The position numbers and the translations under genes are program-made. The notes beneath the pieces are model-generated. The model worked only from the letters and a program-made list of their open reading frames with translations, ran no database searches and was not told the origin of the DNA. Below, piece after piece: positions 10,148-17,134 of a stretch of 64,000 bases of DNA. Within the stretch, counting starts at the first letter, position 1, and every line of letters begins with the position of its first letter. Origin of the DNA: JAKEFM01 sp035695825 (GTDB lineage Bacteria; Planctomycetota; UBA1135; JAKEFM01); the NCBI GenBank assembly GCA_035695825.1, contig DASRRH010000001.1:62001-126000 (forward strand), written 5' to 3'.

Positions 10148-10951
10148 ATGGCCGCCGCCCCCGATTCCGCCGCCACCCTTCCTTCCTTCGCGCGTCGCTC
10201 GGAGGGAGGACGGCCCCCGTTCCCGGCCGTCCTTCTCACCCTCCTCGTCCCGGGGCTCGGCCACGTCTACGCGGGCTTCCTCCTGCGGGGGATCGCCGTC
10301 TTCCTCTTCGTGAACGGGCTCTACGCCGCGGGCCTCGTCCTCGGGGAGCGGGCACTCCTCGGCTTCTCGAGCCTCCGCGGGCCGCTCCGGATCGACCTCC
10401 TCCCCGAGGTCTTGAACGTCGGGGCGACCTACGTCGCGGGTCGTCTCTACGCGGACGTCGCCTACCTCGACCCGGGCGACTCCCCGCACCGCAACCTCGG
10501 GATCCTCCTCACAGCCCTCTCGGGGGTCTTCGCGGCTCTCGCGGCCTCCGACGCGCACTTCCTCGCGCGGGCTGGGCGAGGGGGAGCCCGCCGGTCCCCC
10601 GCGGTCGTCGCCACCCTCTCCTTCCTCGTCCCCGGCCTCGGCCACTTCCTCCTCGGGGAGCGGAAGAAGGGGGTCCTCCTCTTCGCCGCGCTCACGTCGA
10701 TCTTCGTCGTGGGGCTCCTCCTCTCGGACGGCAACGTGGTCGACCGCGACCGGCACTACTACTACTGGGCCGGGCAGATCCTGAACGGGGTGCCGACCTC
10801 GATCGCCCACCTCCTCTTCATGGACCGCCGCGTCTCGTCCTTCCCTCCCCACCTCGACTCGGCCCTCCTGTTCGTGACGGCCGCGGGACTGCTCAACGTC
10901 CTCGTCATGATCGACGCCTACGCCGAAGCGGAAGGGAGGATGGAGGCGTGA
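10148..10951 (+). CDS. Multi-pass membrane protein with duplicated VPGLGH motif
   Basis: 267 residues with about six hydrophobic segments. The sequence is an internal duplication: LLTLLVPGLGHVYAGFLLRG near residue 32 and LSFLVPGLGHFLLGERKKG near residue 155 correspond, each opening a hydrophobic hairpin. Such PGLGH-G segments resemble the TM2-like or DUF6677-type proteins seen in planctomycetes, for which no function is known to me. A GTGA overlap couples it to the small gene that follows. The start is at ATG 10148; the divergent cysteine desulfurase begins about 100 bases away, so this gap probably holds promoters for both. Confidence 0.7.
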   Translation: MAAAPDSAATLPSFARRSEGGRPPFPAVLLTLLVPGLGHVYAGFLLRGIAVFLFVNGLYAAGLVLGERALLGFSSLRGPLRIDLLPEVLNVGATYVAGRLYADVAYLDPGDSPHRNLGILLTALSGVFAALAASDAHFLARAGRGGARRSPAVVATLSFLVPGLGHFLLGERKKGVLLFAALTSIFVVGLLLSDGNVVDRDRHYYYWAGQILNGVPTSIAHLLFMDRRVSSFPPHLDSALLFVTAAGLLNVLVMIDAYAEAEGRMEA

Positions 10952-11154
10952 TCCGGAGCTTCTTCCTGGAGCACGCGGCGCTCTTCCTCCTCATCTCGGC
11001 CGTGATCGCCCTCGCGCTCAGCGCCTACGGGCAGGACGACCTCCGCAAGATCCTCCGCGCCGCCGCCCGACGCTTGGTCGTGTTCACGGCCGGGGTCGCG
11101 CTCCTCGGGGTCGTGATGGGGATCCTCGGGAACTTCGTCCTCTCGGTCGGGTAG
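10948..11154 (+). CDS. Small two-helix membrane protein
   Basis: 68 residues beginning at GTG 10948 inside a GTGA overlap with the preceding membrane gene. Two hydrophobic helices (ALFLLISAVIALALSAYG and LVVFTAGVALLGVVMGILGN) flank a basic, amphipathic middle (DDLRKILRAAARR). Translational coupling suggests it works with the upstream PGLGH protein. No recognised family. Confidence 0.65.
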   Translation: MIRSFFLEHAALFLLISAVIALALSAYGQDDLRKILRAAARRLVVFTAGVALLGVVMGILGNFVLSVG

Positions 11155-11272
11155 CGCGGGGCCGCCCTCTCTCGACCTTGCCGTAGTCGATCAAAGTTCT
11201 CCGGAAGGCCCTCGCGAGGATTCTCTCGAGGTACCCGGCGTCGATGAAGCCAGCGACGCGATCGATGGCCAT
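11084..11272 (-). pseudogene. N-terminal remnant of a NYN/LabA-like domain gene
   Basis: From ATG 11272 the reading frame gives IDRVAGFIDAGYLERIL followed by RRTLIDYGKVERG, matching the first strand and helix of NYN-domain (PIN-fold, LabA-like) proteins, where an early Asp after the hydrophobic strand is an active-site residue. A good Shine-Dalgarno (GGAGGG) lies six bases before the start. After about 35 residues the frame turns into Arg/Pro-rich antisense of the neighbouring membrane gene and stops. I read it as a decayed gene with its translation start preserved. Family assignment rests on a short segment. Confidence 0.45.
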
Positions 11273-11291
11273 CGGGGGCCCTCCGAGAGAT

Positions 11292-11323
11292 CAAAGAAAA
11301 GAGCCCACCCCTGGCAGGCTCTC
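11292..11323 (-). terminator. Intrinsic terminator-like hairpin
   Basis: On the minus strand AGAGCC and GGCTCT (11317-11322 and 11300-11305) form a stem around a loop of about 11 bases, directly followed by TTTTCTTT. It lies downstream of dprA and of the structured intergenic sequence, and just before the start of the NYN remnant, so it could end either the dprA transcript or a small RNA. Confidence 0.55.
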
Positions 11324-11526
11324 AAATGCTCGCCCGGTGTCCGCTCTCTGTTCGGCCCAGCGGCCGCCGGTGCGAACACCGGGAAGGATTCTGCTGCCGA
11401 TATTAGTCGCGGGCAGAGTCACGCTCAAGCTCCCGGTCTCCCTGCAGGGACGCTTCTCGTCGGGTGTCACCCGGAGGAGCGATCGACCGATGCCCCGAGT
11501 AAGGGGGAAGAGCGACGGCAGGGGCT
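11324..11526 (-). ncRNA. Candidate structured RNA between dprA and the NYN remnant
   Basis: About 200 bases with no credible ORF. On the minus strand it can fold into several helices: ACCGGGA pairs exactly with TCCCGGT (near 11438 and 11382), enclosing CTGCC/GGCAG (near 11418 and 11400) and an unpaired AT-containing stretch (ACTAATATC); TGTTCG pairs with CGAACA (near 11378 and 11354); CGGGT/ACCCG forms another hairpin near 11465-11474. It ends at the terminator-like hairpin next to it. I could not match it to tmRNA, RNase P RNA, SRP RNA or a riboswitch I know; it could be a small RNA, an attenuator or only a long 3' untranslated region of dprA. Confidence 0.35.
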
Positions 11527-12612
11527 TCACGCGCTTCTCTCCCCGCCCGCCGCCGCCTCGTTGGCGCGGTAGATCCCGCCGGGGCAGCGGCGGATGCGGC
11601 CCGCGATCTCGAGGCGAAGGAGCTCGACGAAAAGGTCCTCCGCGGGCCGTCCCGTCGCGTCGCAGAGCTCGTCCACCGTCGCCCCGGGCCCGATCGAGGC
11701 GAGGAGCGGTTCCTCGGGCTCGGCGGCCGCAGGCACGCTTCCGCCGATCTCGCGGAGGATGTCCTCGGGCTCCTCGATCAGGGCCGCGCCGCGCCGCAGG
11801 AGCCCGTTCGAGCCCCGGGCCATCTGGTTGTCGGCGCGCCCCGGCACGGCCATCACGCTGCGGTTCTGGTCGAGAGCCCACTGGGCGGTGAGGAGGGAGC
11901 CGCTCCTCCCCGCCGCCTCGACCACGAGCGTGCCGAGGGCGAGACCCGAGATCAGGCGATTGCGGCGGGGGAAGTGGCCTTTGCGAGCGGGGACGGCGAG
12001 GGGGAACTCGGTGAGAAGAACCCCTTCCGCCTCGATCCGGGCGGGGAGGTCCGGGTCCTCCGTCGGATAGGGGCGCTCGAAGCCGCTCGCGAGGGCGGCC
12101 ACCGTCCTCCCGCCTACGTCGAGCGCGCCCCGGTGAGCGGCCGAGTCGATCCCCCGCGCGAGGCCGCTCACCACGACGAAGCCGGCGGCGGCGACGCCGG
12201 AGGCCAGCCGGTGCGCCATCTCCCGTCCGTACCCGGTCGGCGTCCGGCTCCCGACGATCGCCACTGCGGCCGTTTCGCCCGCGAGGAGCTCGACCCGCCC
12301 CCGGGCGTAGAGGACCGGCGGCGAGAGCGGGATCCTCCGGTAGGGTTCGGGGTAGGAGGGGTCGCCCGGGGTGAGGATCCGAGCGCCGAGGCTCGCGGCG
12401 CGATCCATCTCCGCCTCCGCCGCCCGCAGGCACTCTTCCGATAGGGCGGCCCGCGCAACCTCAAGGGGACAGCCGGTTTCCGCCCACGACTCCGGGGAGG
12501 CGGCGAGTGCGGCGGCGGGCCCGCCGAACCGCCGGACGAGCCGGTCGATCCGCCCCGGCCCGAGGCCGGGGACCAGGTTCAGGCGGACGAAAGGCAGGGT
12601 CTCCTCGCTCAT
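11527..12612 (-). CDS. dprA: DNA-processing protein DprA
   Basis: 361 residues. Domain order is the usual one: N-terminal SAM-like helices with GLGPGRIDRLVRRFG (HhH, residues about 16-30), the Rossmann-like DprA core (VAIVGSRTPTGYGREMA, VVVSGLARGIDSAAHRGAL, FPRRNRLISGLALGTLVVEA, SGSLLTAQWAL, VMAVPG) and a C-terminal winged helix (VDELCDATGRPAEDLFVELLRLEIAG). DprA loads RecA onto incoming single-stranded DNA in natural transformation and is also kept by many non-competent bacteria. No other competence genes are adjacent. The start codon lies inside a perfect short hairpin (separate entry). Confidence 0.95.
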   Translation of the reverse strand: MSEETLPFVRLNLVPGLGPGRIDRLVRRFGGPAAALAASPESWAETGCPLEVARAALSEECLRAAEAEMDRAASLGARILTPGDPSYPEPYRRIPLSPPVLYARGRVELLAGETAAVAIVGSRTPTGYGREMAHRLASGVAAAGFVVVSGLARGIDSAAHRGALDVGGRTVAALASGFERPYPTEDPDLPARIEAEGVLLTEFPLAVPARKGHFPRRNRLISGLALGTLVVEAAGRSGSLLTAQWALDQNRSVMAVPGRADNQMARGSNGLLRRGAALIEEPEDILREIGGSVPAAAEPEEPLLASIGPGATVDELCDATGRPAEDLFVELLRLEIAGRIRRCPGGIYRANEAAAGGERSA

Positions 12613-12626
12613 TCCCTGGGGGAATG
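12610..12626 (-). promoter_or_regulatory. Hairpin enclosing the dprA start codon
   Basis: On the minus strand CATTCCC-CCA-GGGAATG forms a perfect seven-base-pair hairpin with a three-base loop, and the ATG of the 3' arm is the annotated dprA start. The only purine-rich stretch (AGGGA) is also in the arm, directly abutting the ATG. This could dampen dprA translation; it may also mean that the true start lies elsewhere. Confidence 0.35.
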
Positions 12627-12729
12627 ACGCGGTTTTGGGAAAGGGTTACAGGGGCCGGCGGTTGACCCCGCTCGTGCCCGGGGCTAGACCATGGGCCGGC
12701 TCCCGCACCTGTCGGGAGTTCCCGCCTCC

Positions 12730-12769
12730 GCAGGAGGACACCGCCCGGTGCGCCTCCTGCAATTTGTTT
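12730..12769 (+). terminator. Terminator-like hairpin upstream of the archease gene
   Basis: GCAGGAGG (12730-12737) pairs with CCTCCTGC (12753-12760), with an inner CACCG/CGGTG helix, followed by AATTTGTTT. It sits in the divergent gap between dprA and archease, about 40 bases before the archease start, so on the plus strand it could act as an attenuator of an archease-rtcB leader. The U-rich tail is imperfect. Confidence 0.35.
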
Positions 12770-12801
12770 CATGAGGGACGAGGCTTCCGAAGGACGGGGA
12801 G

Positions 12802-13224
12802 ATGGCCCCGGGGTCGTACGAGGTCTTCGAGCACGGCGCGGATTACGGAGTCCGCGGCCTCGGCCCCACGATGGAGGCGGCCTTCGAGAACGCCGCGCGC
12901 GCCATGTTCTCGATCGCGGTGGAGAACTCCTCTGCCGTCCGGCCGGCGCGGCGGATCCCCGTCTCGGCCGTGGGCTCCGACGCGGAGACGCTCCTCGTCG
13001 AGTGGCTGAACGCGCTCCTCGCTGCGGCGAGCCTCGAGGGGATCGTGCTCGGGGACTGTCGCGCGCGGGTCGCGGAGGGGAGCGTGAACGGCGAGGCGGT
13101 GGGGGAGCCGTTCGACTCCTCCCGGCACGCGGGCGGGACGGAGGTGAAGGGGGCGACCTACACCCTCCTCCGGGTCGCGCGCGAGGGGGAGAGGTTCGTG
13201 GCGCAGTGCGTCGTCGACGTGTGA
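12802..13224 (+). CDS. Archease, RtcB-activating protein
   Basis: 140 residues, the family's normal length. FEHGADYGVRGLGPTMEAAFENAARAMF matches the archease signature in which an acidic residue near the start and others at the C-terminus bind metal; the C-terminus ends CVVDV as in characterised members. Archease stimulates the guanylylation and multiple turnover of the RNA ligase RtcB and can widen its nucleotide use. It lies three bases upstream of rtcB on the same strand, which strongly supports the call. ATG at 12802 follows GGGGAG. Confidence 0.93.
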   Translation: MAPGSYEVFEHGADYGVRGLGPTMEAAFENAARAMFSIAVENSSAVRPARRIPVSAVGSDAETLLVEWLNALLAAASLEGIVLGDCRARVAEGSVNGEAVGEPFDSSRHAGGTEVKGATYTLLRVAREGERFVAQCVVDV

Positions 13225-13227
13225 GCC

Positions 13228-14661
13228 ATGCGGACGAGCGACCTGATCCAGGTCTCCGAAGGGTGCCACGAGATCCCCGCGGCAGGGGGGATGAACGTGC
13301 CGGCGCGGATCTTCGCGGGCCGCGCCCTCCTCGAGGAGATGGACGAGAAGGTCCGCGAGCAGATCACGAACGTCGCACGGCTCCCCGGCATCGTGAAGGC
13401 GGCCTGCGCGATGCCCGACGCGCACTGGGGCTACGGGTTCCCGATCGGCGGCGTCGCCGCGTTCGACCCCGCGGAGGGGGGAGTCATCTCGATGGGGGGG
13501 ATCGGCTACGACATCTCCTGCGGGGTGCGAACGCTGCGGACCGGGCTCTCCGAGGAGGAGGTGGCGCCCCGGCTGGAGAAGGTCGCGACGACGCTCTTCG
13601 AGCGGGTGCCCGCTGGGGTCGGCTCGGAGGGGAAGATCCGGCTCGACCGCAAGGGACTCGACCGGGTCCTCCTCGGCGGCGGGCGCTGGGCGGTCGAGCA
13701 GGGGTGGGGGGAGCCCGACGAGCTCGAGTTCGTCGAGGAGCGCGGGTGCATGGGAGGCGCGGACCCCGGAGCGGTCTCCGACACCGCCAAGAGCCGGGGG
13801 CTGAACCAGATCGGGACGCTCGGCTCGGGGAACCACTACCTCGAGCTCCAGGTCGTCGAGGAGGTGTTCGACCCCGCGGCGGCCTCCGCCTTCGGGATCG
13901 CGCCGGGGGAGGTCCTCCTCTCGCTCCACTGCGGCTCGCGCGCGCTCGGCCACCAGGTCGCGACGGACTACCAGCGCGAGCTCGCGAAGGCGAGCAAGCG
14001 CCTGGCGCTCGCGCTCCCCGACCGGGAGCTCGTCTGCGCCCCGATCGATTCGCCCGAGGGGCGGCGCTACTTCGGGGCGATGGTCGCGGCCGTGAACGGC
14101 GCGCTCGCGAACCGCCAGGTGATCGCGGCGCTCGCCGCGCGCGCCTTCCGGGAGGTCTTCCCGCAGGCGCGCGTTCGGATCCTCTACGACGTCTCCCACA
14201 ACACCTGCAAGGTCGAGGAGCACTCCGTGGACGGGGGGCGGCGCCGCCGCCTCTGGGTCCACCGCAAGGGGGCGACGCGCGCGTTCGGGCCCGGCCATCC
14301 CGACCTGCCGGCGTCGTATCGCGACGTCGGGCAGCCCGTCCTCGTCGGGGGGACGATGGGGACCGCCTCGTACGTGCTCGCCGGGACGGCGGCGAGCGCC
14401 GGCCTCGCCTTCGCGTCGGCCTGCCACGGCGCGGGGCGCGCGATGAGCCGAACCGAGGCGCTGCGCAACTGGCGCGGCGAGCGGGTCGAGAGGGAGCTCG
14501 CGGCGCGGGGGATCGTGATCAAGGGGCACAGCCTCCGCGGCCTGGCAGAGGAGGCGCCGGGGGCCTACAAGGACATCCGGGCCGTAGCCGAGGCGACCGA
14601 GCGGGCCGGCCTCGCGCGTAAGGTCGCGCGGCTGCGGCCGATCGGTTGCGTCAAGGGTTGA
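13228..14661 (+). CDS. rtcB: RNA-splicing ligase RtcB (3'-phosphate / 5'-OH RNA ligase)
   Basis: 477 residues. The Mn/GTP active site is readable: PDAHWGYGFPIGG, GGIGYDISCGVRTL with the metal-binding Cys, GTLGSGNHYLEL, SLHCGSRALGHQV, DVSHNTCKVE, GGTMGTASYVLAGT and CHGAGRAMSR, whose His is the guanylylated residue in the family. RtcB seals RNAs ending in 2',3'-cyclic phosphate or 3'-phosphate to 5'-hydroxyl ends, in RNA repair or tRNA splicing. The pair archease-rtcB is the whole unit here: no RtcA, no sigma-54 RtcR-type regulator and no toxin gene is adjacent. Confidence 0.97.
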   Translation: MRTSDLIQVSEGCHEIPAAGGMNVPARIFAGRALLEEMDEKVREQITNVARLPGIVKAACAMPDAHWGYGFPIGGVAAFDPAEGGVISMGGIGYDISCGVRTLRTGLSEEEVAPRLEKVATTLFERVPAGVGSEGKIRLDRKGLDRVLLGGGRWAVEQGWGEPDELEFVEERGCMGGADPGAVSDTAKSRGLNQIGTLGSGNHYLELQVVEEVFDPAAASAFGIAPGEVLLSLHCGSRALGHQVATDYQRELAKASKRLALALPDRELVCAPIDSPEGRRYFGAMVAAVNGALANRQVIAALAARAFREVFPQARVRILYDVSHNTCKVEEHSVDGGRRRRLWVHRKGATRAFGPGHPDLPASYRDVGQPVLVGGTMGTASYVLAGTAASAGLAFASACHGAGRAMSRTEALRNWRGERVERELAARGIVIKGHSLRGLAEEAPGAYKDIRAVAEATERAGLARKVARLRPIGCVKG

Positions 14662-14726
14662 GGTCTCCCTCGCCCCCGCGGCCGGGACGCCCCACCGGGG
14701 CTACAATTCCCCCCGGAATTGCAAGA

Positions 14727-16766
14727 ATGGAGCCCGTTCGCAGGAACTCCGGGGCGCTCGCCGGCCCCCTGACTCTCCTCGTCGCTTCCTGCGGCGGGGG
14801 GGGTGGAGGCGGGGGAGGCGAAGGGGGGATCCCTCCGCCCGCTGGGCTGAACCCGAACGTTGGGCTCGCCGTCCTCGAGCGTTTCGACCGCCTCGCCGAG
14901 CTTCCCCAGGGCGAGCGGCACGCCCACTTCGGGGGCTTCGACCTCTCGGGGGGGAACGACGACGGCTTCACCGGCTACGACTCCTCGACCGGGAACCGCG
15001 CCTACCTCTACGTCGACGGCCCCGAGTGGGTGATCTTCGACGTCGAGGGGGCAGGGGTCGTGAACCGCCTGAACTTTGCCCTCTTCGGCGGGACCTTCAC
15101 CCCCCCGAAGTTCTACGTCCCCAACGTCGAGGCCTTCCCGCTGAACTTCTACTTCGACGGCGAGAGCGTCCCCCGTCTCTCCCTCACCATCGAGGAGCTC
15201 ACCGCCGGGTCGACGGCCGGGTTCCCCTCGCCCCTCGTCGGGGGCGAAGCCGCCTCCTCGGGCGGACCTTTCTCGTACTTCCCGCTCCCCTTCGAGCATG
15301 GGCTGCGCATCGCCATGACGGGGGTCCCGCACTTCTTCAATATCGACGCTCGCCTCTTCCCGACAGCGGAGGGGGTGAAGACCTACGAACCCACGGACGA
15401 CCCCTCCGAGGCCCTCGCCGTGCAGGCCCTCGTCGGTTCGGACCCCAAGCCGGGGAGCGAGGCCGACCTGGTGGTGACGGGCGTTCGGACCGTCGACCCC
15501 GGGGAAAACCACGAAGTCGCCTCCCTCGAGGGGGAGGGAACGATCACGGCGATCGAGCTGCTCCCCCTCGACGGGCAGCCGGTCTCGACGCTGCGCAACC
15601 TCCGCCTGCGCGTCGCCTACGACGGAGAGGGCGCCCCGCGCGTCGACGCCCCGATCGGTCTCCTGTTCGGAACCGGCTTCGCGCCGACCCCCGTCGCCGG
15701 CCTCGGCTTCGGCCGCCGCGCCGACGGGACCGGGTACCTCTACTTCCCGATGCCCTTCCACGCCTCGGCCGTCGTGAGCCTCTTCAACGGCACGGCCGCC
15801 TCGATCCCCGTCCATACCGTGGTGCGCTGGCGGCCGGGGCCGTACGGGGCCCCCTTCGGCTACTTCAGCGCCGCCCACACGGTCGTGGACGCCCCCGTCG
15901 CGGGGGAGGACGTCGTCCTGCTCGATGTCTCCGGGCACGGCCGTCTCGTCGGGATCGTCACCGACCTGACCACGGCCGATCCCCCCTTCGGCCGGACGAT
16001 CCTCGAGGGGGACGAGCGGATCTACGTCGACGGGCTGCGGACCCCCGCGGTCCACGGGACGGCGACGGAGACCTTCTTCAACTGGGGCTGGTACGAGAGC
16101 CCGGTCGAGACGACCTTCGCGCAGCCGATGCACGGCTACCCGCACCACTTCGAAACGGCGACGTCGGACGAGACGTCCTGCTACCGGCTGATGTTCGGCG
16201 ACTCGATCCCGTTCGAGGAGAGCCTGCGCTTCGGCTTCGAGCATGGGGGCTTCAACACGAACGAGGGGGTCTACGACGCGGTCCTCTTCTACTACCGGAA
16301 GGACGAGCCCGCCCTCCTCCAGACGGACGATTTCGACCCGGGGAATCCCGGCAGCGAGCAGGCGCACAGCTACTCCCTCATCCCGAGCGAGGCGCCGCTC
16401 GCGCTCGCCTCGGTCTTCGAGGGGACCGAGAGCCAGGTCCTCGCCGAGGACGGCTACGAGGTCGGCGCGTCGAGCTCGTTCCTGGCGACGATCCTCCCCG
16501 CGAACGCGGGGGTGCGGCTCGTCCGCCTCTCCGACCAGGGCGCCGCCCGCCAGCGCGCGCAGGTCCTGGTCGACGGGGTAGAGGCGGGGATCTGGTACCA
16601 GGCGCGGTCGAACCCCTTCTCCCGCTGGATGGAGGACGCTTTCGAAATCCCGGCCGCGCTCACCTCGGGGAAGTCGCAGATCGCGGTGACGATCCTCCCG
16701 ACGGGCGGGGCGCCCTCCTGGAACGAGTACCGCTACCGGGTCTTCACCCACCTCCCGCCAGAGTGA
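14727..16766 (+). CDS. GH172 / DUF2961 family lipoprotein
   Basis: 679 residues. A lipoprotein signal peptide (LTLLVASC, cleavage before Cys at about residue 25) is followed by a run of glycines, then the DUF2961 fold: GGNDDGFTGYDSSTGNRAYL near the N-terminus, a jelly-roll centre, PVETTFAQPMHGYPHHFE and a C-terminal strand set. DUF2961 is now glycoside hydrolase family 172, with members acting on difructose anhydrides or D-arabinofuranosides, so a surface enzyme for furanose-containing glycans is plausible but the substrate is unproven. ATG at 14727 gives the signal peptide; an upstream ATG at 14646 overlaps rtcB. Its last 23 bases overlap the convergent DUF309 gene. Confidence 0.72.
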   Translation: MEPVRRNSGALAGPLTLLVASCGGGGGGGGGEGGIPPPAGLNPNVGLAVLERFDRLAELPQGERHAHFGGFDLSGGNDDGFTGYDSSTGNRAYLYVDGPEWVIFDVEGAGVVNRLNFALFGGTFTPPKFYVPNVEAFPLNFYFDGESVPRLSLTIEELTAGSTAGFPSPLVGGEAASSGGPFSYFPLPFEHGLRIAMTGVPHFFNIDARLFPTAEGVKTYEPTDDPSEALAVQALVGSDPKPGSEADLVVTGVRTVDPGENHEVASLEGEGTITAIELLPLDGQPVSTLRNLRLRVAYDGEGAPRVDAPIGLLFGTGFAPTPVAGLGFGRRADGTGYLYFPMPFHASAVVSLFNGTAASIPVHTVVRWRPGPYGAPFGYFSAAHTVVDAPVAGEDVVLLDVSGHGRLVGIVTDLTTADPPFGRTILEGDERIYVDGLRTPAVHGTATETFFNWGWYESPVETTFAQPMHGYPHHFETATSDETSCYRLMFGDSIPFEESLRFGFEHGGFNTNEGVYDAVLFYYRKDEPALLQTDDFDPGNPGSEQAHSYSLIPSEAPLALASVFEGTESQVLAEDGYEVGASSSFLATILPANAGVRLVRLSDQGAARQRAQVLVDGVEAGIWYQARSNPFSRWMEDAFEIPAALTSGKSQIAVTILPTGGAPSWNEYRYRVFTHLPPE

Positions 16767-17124
16767 TCTTCGGGATCCCCGCCTCCTCGATCGCGGGGCG
16801 CTCGCCGGGGCGCGCCGCGAGGAGGGGGGCGAAGAGCGCCTCCACCCGGGCGAGGAGCGCCGGCACGTCGAGCCCCATCGTCCCCGCGGGGAACTTCGAG
16901 AGGTAGCCGCGCTGCCCTTCGTAGAGGCGCCGCGCGCCGGCGAGATTGCCGCGGCGGAAGTGGTGGATCGCGACCGCGCACTGGATCAGCCCCTTATAGA
17001 AGTCCGAGAGGGGCCCGCCCGTCTCGAGCCAGATCGCCTCCCAGGCCTCGTGCGCCTCGAAGAACTCGCCGCGGTTGAAGTGCTCGATCCCCTTCAGGTA
17101 CTCGGGAGGCCAGGTCGTCCCCAC
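16744..17124 (-). CDS. DUF309 domain protein
   Basis: 126 residues. HFNRGEFFEAHEAWEAIW followed by FYKGLIQCAVAIHHFRRGN is the diagnostic DUF309 pair of helices with conserved His/Glu residues. The molecular role is unknown. The start is taken at GTG 17124, with AAGGAG five bases upstream and ten bases after the stop of the preceding membrane gene, so the two are probably in one operon. The 3' end overlaps the convergent GH172 gene by 23 bases. Confidence 0.88.
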   Translation of the reverse strand: MGTTWPPEYLKGIEHFNRGEFFEAHEAWEAIWLETGGPLSDFYKGLIQCAVAIHHFRRGNLAGARRLYEGQRGYLSKFPAGTMGLDVPALLARVEALFAPLLAARPGERPAIEEAGIPKITLAGGG

Positions 17125-17134
17125 GCGATCTCCT

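Noticed and set aside
12461..12772. Minus-strand ORF across the dprA start and archease upstream gap
   Set aside because: No similarity, unusual composition and it overlaps the dprA coding frame; the hairpin with the U-rich tail explains the sequence better.
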